From NCBI GenBank assembly GCA_944393405.1, contig CALYAC010000008.1:1-64000 (forward strand): a stretch of 64,000 nucleotides of DNA, written 5' to 3'. Source of the stretch: an uncultured Clostridia bacterium. Lineage in GTDB: Bacteria > Bacillota_A > Clostridia > TANB77 > CAG-508. The position numbers were made by a program, and so were the translations under genes. Below, piece by piece: positions 45,635 to 54,304 of the stretch (positions are counted from its first letter, which is position 1; each line of letters starts with the position of its first letter). Below the pieces are notes generated by a model, which was not told the origin of the DNA, ran no database searches, and worked only from the letters and a program-made list of their open reading frames with translations.

Positions 45635-47758
45635 TTAACTCAAAACAACACCAGATATTTCTGCACTATTTAAAATTTTACACTCTTTATTATTTTCCGT
45701 AGTTATATTAACATTTATAGAATAATTAGATGGTTGTATAACTTCTAATTTTTTGATACCACATATATAATTCTTATATATACTTACTGCTAAGCTTCCG
45801 CTTCCACAAGCTGTTTCATAATATAATGTATCTATAGTTCTTACCCATATTATTGGATAAATTTTAATTTTGTCTTTACATTCTTCATCTATTTTTTCTG
45901 TTAAAATTATTCCAACTGCATTTTCATTTGTATTAAATTTTTTCATAATTTCTTTTAGTCTTTGTTTTGCTTTTTCTTCATTCGTTTTTAATTCTTCAAT
46001 ATAGCTTTTAGAAGTATATTCATTTATTACTCCTAGAGTAATTCCATCTAGTTTAATTAAACAAATTCCTTCTTTTTCTTCTACTAAATTACTAATATCT
46101 TTATTAATATTCATTATTGCATATACATTTTTATTACTATCTATTCCCCCTTGTATTTTACTTTTCATTCCTGAAACTTTTATATCAATTTTTCCTTCTT
46201 TTCCGCTTAAGTATTGCCATATTGCACATCTTGTTGCATTTACGCAAAATTCTCCCCCTGCCATATTTAATTTCTTTTCCTTTGTACTTATAAATCCTAC
46301 TTGTTCAACATCTATATTTTCTTTTAAAATTTCATCATTAATTATCTTTTTTTCGTCTTTACTATATTCATCTCCTATAACTAATGCTGTTTTATTACCA
46401 CCAGGATTGAAAATCTTATATGTGTATTTTCTTTTTAAATTATTATTTGAATTATAATTAGAATCATCTATATTTTTTAATTCCTCTATAACTGTATTTA
46501 TATCTATAATTTTCTGCAAATTAGTTTCCATATTCTTTAATATAATTTTATTTTCTTTTAGTTCTTCTTCTCCAATAATTATTACATATGGTATTTTTTC
46601 ATAATTTGCATAATCTAAAGATTTTCTTAGTTTCTTATCATTCATTTCTATATCAGTATTTATTCCATTTTTTCTTAATTTATTTGCTATCTTTAATGCC
46701 TCTACTTTATTATTCATTGGTATGATATATACTAAAGTATTATTAGTTTTAACACTATTCTTCTTTTTTAAAATTTCAAATATAACATCTAGACCAAAAC
46801 TAACACCAACTGCTGGATATTTTTTACCATTTCCTATAAAATCTCCTATCATTTTGTCATATCTTCCTCCACCTCCAATGCTAGATTTTATTTCACCAGT
46901 TTTTATATATGCTTCAAATATTGTTCCAGTATAATATTCTTGTCCTCTTGCAAGTGATGAACTAAACTCTACATATTTATTTAATTCTAGTTTCTCGATA
47001 TATTCATTTAATTTGTCTATTTCTTGTATTCCTTCTCTTAATTCTACATTATCTGTTGTTATGTATTTAGATTTGATTTTATCAAAATCTAGTTTCAAAT
47101 TTTCCAATAATAAATTAATATTTTCAGATTTTAATCCAATATTCAAAAACTCATTTGTAATTTCTTCTTTAGATAATTTATCAAATTTATCAATTATAGT
47201 GATGGCTTTATCTATCTTTTCATCCTCTATTTTACTCTCTTTAATTAATCCACTCATTAATTTTCTATTATTATATTTTATAACTACATCAATACCTAGT
47301 TTTGAATATCCTTCTACTAATAATGCAATTATTTCTGCTTCTACCATTTGTCCTTCTATTCCTACACTATCAACATCACATTGAATAAATTCTCTTAGTC
47401 TACCTTGTTTTACTGGTCCATCTCTAAACACTTTTCCTATTTCATATCTTTTATATGGCATCTTTATCTCTGGATTTATCGCTATATATTTTGCAAATGG
47501 AACAGTTAAATCATATCTTAATGCTAAATTTCTATTTCCCTGATCTTGCACTTTATATATTTCTTTCAAAATATCATTATTCTCATCGTATTTTAAAGCC
47601 AATAAATCATAGTAGCATAGTATAGATGTAGAAAGTGGTTTGTATCCATATCTTTCAAATACTTCTTTTAATGTGTTTTCTATATAATTTCGTATAACTT
47701 GATCATTTCCTCCAAAATCAATGCTTCCTTTTACATTACTTAATTCTAAATTTTTCAT
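45635..47758 (-). CDS. hisS: histidyl-tRNA synthetase fused to a DapF-fold epimerase domain (candidate histidine racemase)
   Basis: 707 residues from ATG 47758 (MKNLELSN) with AAAGG upstream. Residues 1-325 are the class II HisRS core: motif 2 KRYEIGKVFRDGPVKQGRLREFIQ (split here: KRYEIGKVFRDG and QGRLREFIQCD), histidine loop LARGQEYYTGTIFEAY, motif 3 SIGGGGRYD. Residues about 340-427 are the anticodon domain. After a linker, residues about 444-707 form a PLP-independent epimerase of the diaminopimelate epimerase fold, with catalytic Cys505 in MAGGEFCVNATRC and Cys651 in YETACGSGSLA; the 146-residue spacing is like DapF (Cys73/Cys217). The motif style is closer to CntK-type histidine racemases than to DapF. 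HisRS activity is firm; histidine racemisation is inference from the fusion and the His attenuator. Confidence 0.88.
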   Translation of the reverse strand: MKNLELSNVKGSIDFGGNDQVIRNYIENTLKEVFERYGYKPLSTSILCYYDLLALKYDENNDILKEIYKVQDQGNRNLALRYDLTVPFAKYIAINPEIKMPYKRYEIGKVFRDGPVKQGRLREFIQCDVDSVGIEGQMVEAEIIALLVEGYSKLGIDVVIKYNNRKLMSGLIKESKIEDEKIDKAITIIDKFDKLSKEEITNEFLNIGLKSENINLLLENLKLDFDKIKSKYITTDNVELREGIQEIDKLNEYIEKLELNKYVEFSSSLARGQEYYTGTIFEAYIKTGEIKSSIGGGGRYDKMIGDFIGNGKKYPAVGVSFGLDVIFEILKKKNSVKTNNTLVYIIPMNNKVEALKIANKLRKNGINTDIEMNDKKLRKSLDYANYEKIPYVIIIGEEELKENKIILKNMETNLQKIIDINTVIEELKNIDDSNYNSNNNLKRKYTYKIFNPGGNKTALVIGDEYSKDEKKIINDEILKENIDVEQVGFISTKEKKLNMAGGEFCVNATRCAIWQYLSGKEGKIDIKVSGMKSKIQGGIDSNKNVYAIMNINKDISNLVEEKEGICLIKLDGITLGVINEYTSKSYIEELKTNEEKAKQRLKEIMKKFNTNENAVGIILTEKIDEECKDKIKIYPIIWVRTIDTLYYETACGSGSLAVSIYKNYICGIKKLEVIQPSNYSINVNITTENNKECKILNSAEISGVVLS

Positions 47759-47880
47759 ATTTATCAAACCTTTCTTTTTTATATTTTTACCCTTTTTCCT
47801 AATTTTTTTATTCTTATTTTTTATTTTTTAATAGTTGTAATTATGAAACATTAATATTTTTAAATAAAAATAGATATACT

Positions 47881-48064
47881 AAAAAAAGACTACTCGTAGT
47901 TTTATTTTCCTACAAATAGTCTTTTTAATATATCTATCAATTTTGAATATTTTTAAACTATCGTAGGTACACGCCAAATTTGCCTGTACCTACAACCTAT
48001 TTTGCTGTAGTTACAAGCTCCTACGATGATGATGTAATTGGTTTAAAAATATTCTTAGTTTCAT
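47881..48064 (-). promoter_or_regulatory. histidine attenuator upstream of hisS
   Basis: On the minus strand CCTACGATAG (47958-47967) can pair upstream with ATCGTAGG (48020-48027), which begins in the last His codon of the leader peptide, or downstream with CTATTTGTAGG (47909-47919), the left arm of a terminator (arms AAAAAGACTA and TAGTCTTTTT, 47881-47926). A ribosome stalled at the His codons would cover the first partner, free CCTACGATAG to hold the terminator arm, and let transcription reach hisS. A second hairpin GGTACA/TGTACC lies between. No T-box core (TGGTACC in that context) is found. Confidence 0.75.
48011..48064 (-). CDS. histidine leader peptide of hisS
   Basis: A 17-codon frame, MKLRIFLNQLHHHRRSL, with three consecutive CAT codons (48026-48034) and an AAAGAGG ribosome site seven bases before the ATG. 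It follows the promoter and precedes mutually exclusive hairpins and a terminator. The layout is that of ribosome-mediated attenuation, as in the enterobacterial his operon leader, and is unusual for a Firmicute, where tRNA synthetase genes normally use T-boxes. Confidence 0.8.
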   Translation of the reverse strand: MKLRIFLNQLHHHRRSL

Positions 48065-48096
48065 AATTATACCTCTTTATTTATTATATGTTTTAT

Positions 48097-48125
48097 ATTT
48101 TAGCATATATTATTATATATGTCAA
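48097..48125 (-). promoter_or_regulatory. promoter of the hisS leader transcript
   Basis: TTGACA (48120-48125), 17 bp, TAAAAT (48097-48102), about 30 bp upstream of the leader peptide ATG. The region 47768-48162 is fully explained by this promoter, the leader peptide and the attenuator. Confidence 0.85.
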
Positions 48126-48162
48126 TTATGTAAATTTGCATCATGTAAGTTGTATTATATCA

Positions 48163-48444
48163 TTACTTTTTCCTATTTCTTCTTTTTTCCCATACATGTC
48201 TAATTAAGTCTAATGATAATGTAGATAATGTAAAACCTATAACTGGTACTAAAGAACTAAGCCACACATTTGTAAATTTATTTATCATAAATGAATAGAT
48301 TACAACTACAATATATGTTAATATACAAATTAAAATTCTTCTTAAAAAGCTAGTTTCCCATGCTTTATCTAGTTCAACTTTGTGATTTCTTTCTTCTATT
48401 TTCTTTACTTCTTCTTGTAATTTTTTTATTTCTTCTTTTTCCAT
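48163..48444 (-). CDS. small two-span membrane protein with coiled-coil start
   Basis: 93 residues. Residues 1-30 form a charged, coiled-coil-like helix (KEEIKKLQEEVKKIEERNHKVELDKAWE), followed by two hydrophobic spans (about 35-55 and 60-80) and a basic tail (RHVWEKRRNRKK). No family assigned. It follows the Rsm22-like gene by 24 bp and probably shares its transcript. Confidence 0.7.
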   Translation of the reverse strand: MEKEEIKKLQEEVKKIEERNHKVELDKAWETSFLRRILICILTYIVVVIYSFMINKFTNVWLSSLVPVIGFTLSTLSLDLIRHVWEKRRNRKK

Positions 48445-48468
48445 AGCTTTCTCTCCTTTTTTAATTAT

Positions 48469-49443
48469 CTATATTAATATAGCATCTCCACATTTTGCTT
48501 TTTTTGCTATTTTAAATAACTCTTTATTCTTTTTTGTTATTACTTTTTCTTCTATGATTCCATTGTAACATATTTTTAATGTTATCTTTCCCTTCTCAAT
48601 TATTGGATGTCTTAATACTCTTACTGCTTTTTTTATTTCTATTTTTTCTTTATTTTCCTTATTTTCTTTATATAGCACTATATATGAAAACTTTTCATCT
48701 TCATAGGGTGCATCTCCATCTTTTAAGTATTTATGTACTTTATTTCTTTCTACTCTTACTATACTATGGCACCAATCATCATCTGGTAATGTACATTTAA
48801 AATTTCCTATACAAGGAGCTAATATCTTGATTTTATTTTCTATAGCATATTCGTGTATTTTTCTAATATTATTAAATCCTGCTGGTGTTCCTGGTTCTAT
48901 TATAATTAAATATTTATTTGTAAGATTTAATAATTTTCTTACTATATTCAATCTGTTTTTTTCTTCTATTTCATTTATCATATATGATGTAATAACTAGA
49001 TCTGCTTTTATGTCTATATCATTTTTCTCTATATCCAAATTAACCCAATTTATTTTTTCTTTATCTTGTACTTGTTTAAGTATTTCTTTTCCTAAATCTT
49101 GCATAGATTTTTCCCTTTCTATGCATATTCCTTCTTGTATATTAAATTTTTCAAGAATTCCAATAGAGGCAGCTCCCGTTCCTGCTCCCACATCAATATA
49201 TGACTTCACATCTTCTCGTATATTTATTTTATCCAAAATTGTTTTAACCGCACAATATGTTGCAGGCATTCTTATAACCAAGTATGAAATAGCTTCAATA
49301 TCTTTTGATAATAAGGATTGTCCTTTTCTTTCTTCATTCATATATCTATTGCTTAAATTATTTGATATTTGTTTTAATTCTGATAAATTTATACGTTCTA
49401 ACTTTTCTTCGATTTTTTGTTCAACTATTGCTGGTAATTTCAA
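48469..49443 (-). CDS. Rsm22-family SAM-dependent methyltransferase
   Basis: 324 residues. SAM site YIDVGAGTGAASIGILEKF, then YMINEIEEKNRLNIVRKLL, and the family's Cys-bearing CIGNFKCTLPDDDWCHSIVRVER followed by DGDAPYEDEKFSYIVLYKE. The Cys cluster binds an Fe-S centre in mitochondrial relatives. Members are linked to small-subunit ribosome assembly; the methylation target in bacteria is not settled. Confidence 0.87.
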   Translation of the reverse strand: MKLPAIVEQKIEEKLERINLSELKQISNNLSNRYMNEERKGQSLLSKDIEAISYLVIRMPATYCAVKTILDKINIREDVKSYIDVGAGTGAASIGILEKFNIQEGICIEREKSMQDLGKEILKQVQDKEKINWVNLDIEKNDIDIKADLVITSYMINEIEEKNRLNIVRKLLNLTNKYLIIIEPGTPAGFNNIRKIHEYAIENKIKILAPCIGNFKCTLPDDDWCHSIVRVERNKVHKYLKDGDAPYEDEKFSYIVLYKENKENKEKIEIKKAVRVLRHPIIEKGKITLKICYNGIIEEKVITKKNKELFKIAKKAKCGDAILI

Positions 49444-49456
49444 TTTTTTTCTCCTC

Positions 49457-49879
49457 TTAATTATTATTATTAAATATTATGTCTTTATATATCATAGATT
49501 GTTCCACCATATGCCCTATATTACCTTCACCTGCATATTTTTCCTTATCAAAGAAATTATCTCTTTTATCTATCCAGTATAGCTTATTTACTTCTTCTAT
49601 TAAATCTACATTTTTATTTAGCTTTCCTGCATATACTTCAAGTTCCATATCTGACATTTTATATTCGAAATTCATAACATGAGTAAGATTAATATCATCT
49701 TTAGTTATTCCTGTTTCTTCTTGTAATTCTCTATATGCTGCATGAATTTCATCTTCTCCTTTTTCTACTTTTCCACCTACTAAATTAAATTTTCCTTTAT
49801 ATGGATCCTTTTCTCTTTTGCACATAAGAATTTTATCTGCATCTTTATTATATACTAATATGACATTTAATTTTTTCAT
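49457..49879 (-). CDS. Nudix hydrolase (MutT-like)
   Basis: 140 residues. The Nudix box GGKVEKGEDEIHAAYRELQEETGI is complete (GX5EX7REUXEEXGU) (shown here as GGKVEKGEDE and RELQEETGI). Nudix enzymes cleave nucleoside diphosphate-linked compounds; MKKLNVILVYNKDADKILMCKR at the start is typical for 8-oxo-dGTP-type or nucleotide-sugar clearing members. Substrate not readable. Confidence 0.9.
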   Translation of the reverse strand: MKKLNVILVYNKDADKILMCKREKDPYKGKFNLVGGKVEKGEDEIHAAYRELQEETGITKDDINLTHVMNFEYKMSDMELEVYAGKLNKNVDLIEEVNKLYWIDKRDNFFDKEKYAGEGNIGHMVEQSMIYKDIIFNNNN

Positions 49880-49896
49880 ATATTATTCTCCTCTAC

Positions 49897-50316
49897 CTAA
49901 TTATTTTTAAGTATCATTCCTGCTCCAAGTTCTTCATTTGGTCTTGATACAAATCCAAATCTTTCATAAAATTTTTCTCTTCCTTTTGTTGCTCCCAAAT
50001 ATACTCGGATATCTGGATTTATTTTTCTATATTCCTTAACTTTCTCTAATATATTATTTAATATTCCTGTTCCAATTTTCATTTTTTGATATTTTGGTAT
50101 TACTATTATATCTTGAATATATAAAAATATAGTTTTATCCCCTATTATTCTACCAAATCCAATTATCTTTTCTTCATCATATACACATACTGAATATATC
50201 GTATTTTTTAAAGCTTCTTCTACTATTTTGTTTTCTCTTTTTCCCCATCCAACACTATCATTTAAATAATTATATTCTTCTACTGATGGAATTTTATTTA
50301 TATATTGTATTTTCAT
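49897..50316 (-). CDS. GNAT family N-acetyltransferase
   Basis: 139 residues. Acetyl-CoA segment IQDIIVIPKYQKMKIGTGILNNIL and the closing GREKFYERFGFVSRPNEELGAGM fit small single-domain GNATs of the YjdJ/ElaA kind. VGWGKRE near residue 23 is common in this group. Substrate unknown. It shares direction and close spacing with the Nudix gene. Confidence 0.87.
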   Translation of the reverse strand: MKIQYINKIPSVEEYNYLNDSVGWGKRENKIVEEALKNTIYSVCVYDEEKIIGFGRIIGDKTIFLYIQDIIVIPKYQKMKIGTGILNNILEKVKEYRKINPDIRVYLGATKGREKFYERFGFVSRPNEELGAGMILKNN

Positions 50317-50331
50317 TTTTCCCTCTTATAT

Positions 50332-51135
50332 TTATAAATCTATTATTTCTAAATCATTAGGCACATATATATTTCCATTATAATATGCTTTAGCTTCTTT
50401 TGTATATAGTTCTTTTCTTTTTTCTATATTATTATCTTTTGTATGCCATACAACTAAATTCTTTATATTAAGCATTTCCATTTTTTCTGTTACATCTTTT
50501 AGTGTAGAATGATTTTTTTCTCTTGCTTTAAATATTTTTTCTTCTGATTCCATACAAAATACTTCATGTAAAACCCAATCTGTATTTCTTACTTTATCAT
50601 ATAGTTTTTCGTCACAAGGTACATCTCCCATAAATGTTAATATCTTTTTATTATTTAATTTTACTTGAAATCCAAATTGATTACATTCATATGAATATAA
50701 GTCTAGCACTTCTAAATTATACCCTATAACATTTAAAATTTCATGATTTTTTAGACTATGAAATTTTACTCTTTTATTAAATTGATCTATTAATTCTGGA
50801 TATGATGTTTTAACAAAAAAATCTTTAACTAATGTTATTATTTCTTCGTCACAATATATATTAAAATCACCATCATATGCACCTGCTCCCATCATAGACG
50901 TTATAACCCTTAGTACATAAAAAATTCCAAGTAAATGATCAATATGTTTATGTGAAATAAAACAATCATGTATGTTTTTTATATTTACCCCTATATCCTT
51001 TATTTGTTTTATAACTCCGCTTCCACCACCAGTATCAACTAATAAGTAGCTATCATTATTTTGCAAAATAAAACATGTATTATAGCAATTAGTTGGTGTT
51101 CCTGCACCAGTTCCTAGCACTAATATTTTTTCCAT
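50332..51135 (-). CDS. metallo-beta-lactamase fold hydrolase (RNase Z-like)
   Basis: 267 residues from ATG 51135 (MEKILVLG), chosen because GAGGAAAA precedes it; the longer frame begins inside the neighbouring gene. Metal motif ISHKHIDHLLG (HxHxDH), LLVDTGGGSG, and FMGDVP plus KNHSTLKDV and VWHTKD supply the other ligands. The layout (LGTGAGTPTN start) resembles RNase Z/arylsulfatase-type MBL proteins; the exosite of true RNase Z is not seen, so it is probably a relative of unknown substrate. Confidence 0.83.
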   Translation of the reverse strand: MEKILVLGTGAGTPTNCYNTCFILQNNDSYLLVDTGGGSGVIKQIKDIGVNIKNIHDCFISHKHIDHLLGIFYVLRVITSMMGAGAYDGDFNIYCDEEIITLVKDFFVKTSYPELIDQFNKRVKFHSLKNHEILNVIGYNLEVLDLYSYECNQFGFQVKLNNKKILTFMGDVPCDEKLYDKVRNTDWVLHEVFCMESEEKIFKAREKNHSTLKDVTEKMEMLNIKNLVVWHTKDNNIEKRKELYTKEAKAYYNGNIYVPNDLEIIDL

Positions 51136-51154
51136 ATAATTTTCCTCACTTATC

Positions 51155-51415
51155 TCACTTATTTTTATAGATATATACAATTACTCCTACAATAATACCA
51201 ATACTAAGGCCAAAGCTTACACTCATAGGTATATTATTTATATATATTCCTATACTTACTCCAATTAACATACCTATTACTATCCATCTTGATATTATCA
51301 TGGCTAAATAATTATCATTTTTATCATTAACTTTCTTCTCTGCTTTTTCTTTCTCTTCAGAAAGTATGTATTTGTTAGTTTCGCTATTCATATTTTTATT
51401 TTCCTTATTTATCAT
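51155..51415 (-). CDS. small two-span membrane protein
   Basis: 86 residues. A charged N-terminal half (SEEKEKAEKKVNDKNDN) precedes two hydrophobic spans (about 40-58 and 62-82). Two starts are possible: ATG 51415, seven bases after the zincin gene stop, or ATG 51391 with AAGGA upstream. No family recognised. Position immediately after the peptidase-like gene suggests a common transcript. Confidence 0.6.
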   Translation of the reverse strand: MINKENKNMNSETNKYILSEEKEKAEKKVNDKNDNYLAMIISRWIVIGMLIGVSIGIYINNIPMSVSFGLSIGIIVGVIVYIYKNK

Positions 51416-51421
51416 CTTAAC

Positions 51422-52498
51422 TTACCTTATAATTATATCACTTTCTTTTCCTTTATTTACTTCTTTTTCTAATCCTTGTACATATCCAATTTTACTATTA
51501 ATTAACATATCTATTGTTTCCATATCTATATTTAATCCAAAAGTTTTAATACATTCTTCTGGTGAACTTTTTTTCATCTTTTCTTGAAAATTTACTAGCA
51601 TCTCTTTAGCTTTATTTGGATCTTGTTCATATATTCTCTGAAAATATGGAGATGTAATTAGATCCCCTATTATATATCTAGATATATATTCCATTGATCT
51701 TCTCTCTTTTATTACTTCCTGTAATGCAACCATGATATCTTCTTCCGTTAATGTATATCCAGATTTTTGTAAATGCTTTTTTATTATATCTAGGTTAAGA
51801 CTTTTATTTTGTCTAAGAGCTATCGCAAGCTCCATTCTGGCCAGCATGACCATGCAATCTTTTTTTATTCCTTTTGCCTTCATTGCTCTTCTTTGTATAA
51901 CTCTATTTTTCGTAATTTTTCCTTTTCTTAATAGATAATAGTCCATTAAGTTTTCTATACAATCTGTACTAGTTTCTCCTAATAAAGAATTAAATTTTGT
52001 TGGTGTATTTAAATCTGTGTCCATAGTGTGAGCTAATTCATGTGATAAATCATATACATCTTCAATTTCTCCTCTCATTGGTACAAAAATAGTTTTTCTA
52101 CCATTTCTAATATATCTTCTTTTACCTCCATTTTTATCATATGCATATATAACTGCTTTTTGTGTAGTAACCATTGGATTATTAGGATAATGATTTAAAC
52201 TTCCTGCTTTTTTATCATATATATAAATTGGTATCTTACTTGTACCTGTTATAATTGATTTTGCTTTTTCATACATGCCATTATCAAGTTCTTGATAAAA
52301 TTCTAATACAGTTTTTATTGCTTCTCTCCTACTCATATTTATATGTATTGGTGTGGTTTTATCTATTTTTATATCTGGCACTCTAAAAAAATGAGACTTA
52401 ACAATATGATATATCATTTTTCTCTCTGGAAATCTATCCAATTCTTTTGCATCTTTTATAGCACATCTATTAAGTAAATCCATATCTACTTTTTCCAT
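51422..52498 (-). CDS. zincin-type metallopeptidase-like protein, family not recognised
   Basis: 358 residues, no signal peptide. The middle holds DLSHELAHTMDTD (HExxH-type: HELAH) and, some 20 residues on, GETSTDCIENLM, where a Glu could be the third zinc ligand as in M3-like gluzincins. The rest is helical. The protein is much shorter than M3 oligopeptidases (about 600), so only the core topology would match. Function unknown; its partner may be the small membrane protein that follows. Confidence 0.7.
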   Translation of the reverse strand: MEKVDMDLLNRCAIKDAKELDRFPERKMIYHIVKSHFFRVPDIKIDKTTPIHINMSRREAIKTVLEFYQELDNGMYEKAKSIITGTSKIPIYIYDKKAGSLNHYPNNPMVTTQKAVIYAYDKNGGKRRYIRNGRKTIFVPMRGEIEDVYDLSHELAHTMDTDLNTPTKFNSLLGETSTDCIENLMDYYLLRKGKITKNRVIQRRAMKAKGIKKDCMVMLARMELAIALRQNKSLNLDIIKKHLQKSGYTLTEEDIMVALQEVIKERRSMEYISRYIIGDLITSPYFQRIYEQDPNKAKEMLVNFQEKMKKSSPEECIKTFGLNIDMETIDMLINSKIGYVQGLEKEVNKGKESDIIIR

Positions 52499-52545
52499 AT
52501 ATTTCTCCTATTAAATATATATTACTGCTTTATTTAATATAGCAT

Positions 52546-52580
52546 AAAAGCAAGTAATTATCAACCAATTACTTGCCTTT
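52546..52580 (-). terminator. terminator of the dinB-yolD operon
   Basis: Perfect stem GCAAGTAATT/AATTACTTGC (52550-52559 and 52568-52577) with TTTTA following on the minus strand, just after the YolD-like gene. Confidence 0.75.
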
Positions 52581-52586
52581 ATATAT

Positions 52587-52904
52587 TTATAAAATGATAT
52601 CTAAAATATCACATATATTAATTTCTTCTAAGTCATCAATTATTATTTTCTTTTTTATATAATTTATCTTAGTTATCATTCCTTCTATTTGTATATATTT
52701 ATTATTTTTATAATACTTTATTTTAATTTTGTTTCCTTGTTTTATTCTATTAAATTTATCTTGTAATTCTTCTAGACTTTCTTCTGATAATTCTATTTTT
52801 TCATCATATTCCATTTCTTTTTCTATTTGTCTTAACGCTTCTTGAAGACCTGTTAATGCATCAAATGGTAAAAATTGTTTTGCTCTTTCTATTCTACTCA
52901 CCAC
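52587..52904 (-). CDS. YolD-like family protein
   Basis: 105 residues. The start RAKQFLPFDALTGLQEALRQ and the beta-rich C terminus (GMITKINYIKKKIIIDDLEEINICDILDI) match YolD, a small partner encoded next to UvrX/DinB-type polymerases in many Firmicutes and their phages and plasmids. It overlaps the polymerase gene by 7 bp, so they are co-translated. Its biochemical role is not established. Confidence 0.85.
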   Translation of the reverse strand: MVSRIERAKQFLPFDALTGLQEALRQIEKEMEYDEKIELSEESLEELQDKFNRIKQGNKIKIKYYKNNKYIQIEGMITKINYIKKKIIIDDLEEINICDILDIIL

Positions 52905-54154
52905 CGGTTATGACCTCCTATTAATCTATTTCTTATCATTGTAGTAGCTCCATCTTCAAAGTTCATTCCTCTTAATATTTTATTTTTTCCCATGCTATTT
53001 TTTATATTACAGATTGTAAGTTCTAATTTCTTCTCTTTATCTACTTTCTTTTGGTCTGTAAACAAATTAAGTTGAACATTGTTTTCTTCAATCACATTTT
53101 CAAAGCTAATTCCAATTCTTCTTATAGGAACACTTCTATTAGTTGTCTTATCATAGATTAGTAAAAATTCTTTTAAAAGTTCTGAATATATATTAGTATA
53201 GTTATTGATTCTTTTTGAGCCTCCTGTAGATGGAATTACATTTTTTGAATATCCTATATATAGATGTATTACATCTGTCACTAAATTTTTTTCTATTAGT
53301 CTTAAACTTCCAAGTTCAACCATTTCTTTTAATACTAATCTAGTCTTTTCAAATGAATAATCTTCAAATAATATTTGATTGTTTGAAATTGAATTTGTTT
53401 TTGGCTTGTATGCCTTTATATCTGCAATAGTGCAAGATTCTTTTCCCCAAGCATGATCAATTATATATTCTGCATTTATTCCAAACTCTTTATACAGCTT
53501 TCTTTGATTTGCTGTTGCTATATCATGCATATCATATATTCCTAGCCTATTTAATCTTTTTTCTATTCCTTTTCCTATTTGCCAAAAATCATTAAGAGGT
53601 CTATGATACCATAATTCTTTTTTATATTTTTCTTCATCTAAATAACCTATATTATTTACACTATGTTTTGCAGTAATATCTAGTGCTATTTTTGCTAAAT
53701 ATAAATTTGTTCCTATTCCTGCTGTTGCTGTTATTCCGTAATTATCATATATATCTTTTATAATAGTTTTAGCAAGCTTTATAGGAGATTTATTATATAA
53801 TTTAAAATAATTAGTTGCATCTATAAAAGCTTCATCGATTGAATACACATGTATATCATTTTTTGAAAAATATTTTAAATAAACCCTATAAATATTAGCA
53901 GAATATTCTATATATTTCTTCATCCTTGGCATTGCTATTATATATTTTATATTCTTTGGTATTTCAAAAATCCTGCACCTATTTTTTACTCCTAACATTT
54001 TCATTTTAGGAGATACCGCTAAACATATTGTGCCCTTACCTCGTGTTTCATCTGCTACTACTAAATTAGTATTAAATGGATCTAAACCTCTTTCAACACA
54101 TTCTACAGATGCATAAAAAGTTTTTAAATCTATACACATATATATTTTTTGCAT
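52898..54154 (-). CDS. Y-family DNA polymerase (UmuC/UvrX type)
   Basis: 418 residues. Catalytic motifs: YMCIDLKTFYASVECVERGL with the first Asp, and VYSIDEAFIDAT (SIDEAF, with the second acidic pair). A helix-hairpin-helix region follows (WQIGKGIEKRLNRLGIYDM), then the little-finger domain. Closest in style to UvrX/YqjW proteins that pair with YolD. It carries out error-prone translesion synthesis. The SOS-like box at 54215-54226 overlaps the promoter, suggesting DNA-damage control. Confidence 0.92.
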   Translation of the reverse strand: MQKIYMCIDLKTFYASVECVERGLDPFNTNLVVADETRGKGTICLAVSPKMKMLGVKNRCRIFEIPKNIKYIIAMPRMKKYIEYSANIYRVYLKYFSKNDIHVYSIDEAFIDATNYFKLYNKSPIKLAKTIIKDIYDNYGITATAGIGTNLYLAKIALDITAKHSVNNIGYLDEEKYKKELWYHRPLNDFWQIGKGIEKRLNRLGIYDMHDIATANQRKLYKEFGINAEYIIDHAWGKESCTIADIKAYKPKTNSISNNQILFEDYSFEKTRLVLKEMVELGSLRLIEKNLVTDVIHLYIGYSKNVIPSTGGSKRINNYTNIYSELLKEFLLIYDKTTNRSVPIRRIGISFENVIEENNVQLNLFTDQKKVDKEKKLELTICNIKNSMGKNKILRGMNFEDGATTMIRNRLIGGHNRW

Positions 54155-54188
54155 ATTCTACTCCATAAAATTTTATTAATATATACAT

Positions 54189-54226
54189 ATTATATCACTC
54201 AAGCTTATAATTGTAAACACTTGTTT
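54189..54226 (-). promoter_or_regulatory. polymerase promoter with SOS-like (LexA) box
   Basis: TTTACA (54212-54217), 17 bp, TATAAT (54189-54194) on the minus strand. The palindrome AAACAAGTGTTT (54215-54226) overlaps the -35 region. The extended match ACAAACANNTGTTTA is shared with the recA promoter in this window, and resembles the Gram-positive GAAC-N4-GTTC LexA box with A/T in place of the outer G/C. Confidence 0.65.
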
Positions 54227-54242
54227 GTGTTTTATTTAAAAG

Positions 54243-54280
54243 AAATATTTACCATTTTTTCTATATTATGGTAAATATTT
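54243..54280 (-). terminator. terminator after the D,D-carboxypeptidase gene
   Basis: 13-bp inverted repeat AAATATTTACCAT/ATGGTAAATATTT (54243-54255 and 54268-54280) with a TTTCTTTT tract on the minus strand, between the carboxypeptidase stop and the polymerase promoter. Confidence 0.65.
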
Positions 54281-54304
54281 AAATAACTATATGTTTTTAT
54301 AAAA

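Noticed and set aside
47881..48064. T-box leader for hisS
   Set aside because: The TGGTACC antiterminator core found in the two real T-boxes is missing, while a His-rich leader peptide with competing hairpins is present.
48827..49582. Long plus-strand open frame (251 codons)
   Set aside because: It is the complement of the Rsm22-type and Nudix genes; composition is Ile/Ser/Phe-rich as expected for the shadow of an AT-rich gene, and the minus-strand proteins have clear motifs.
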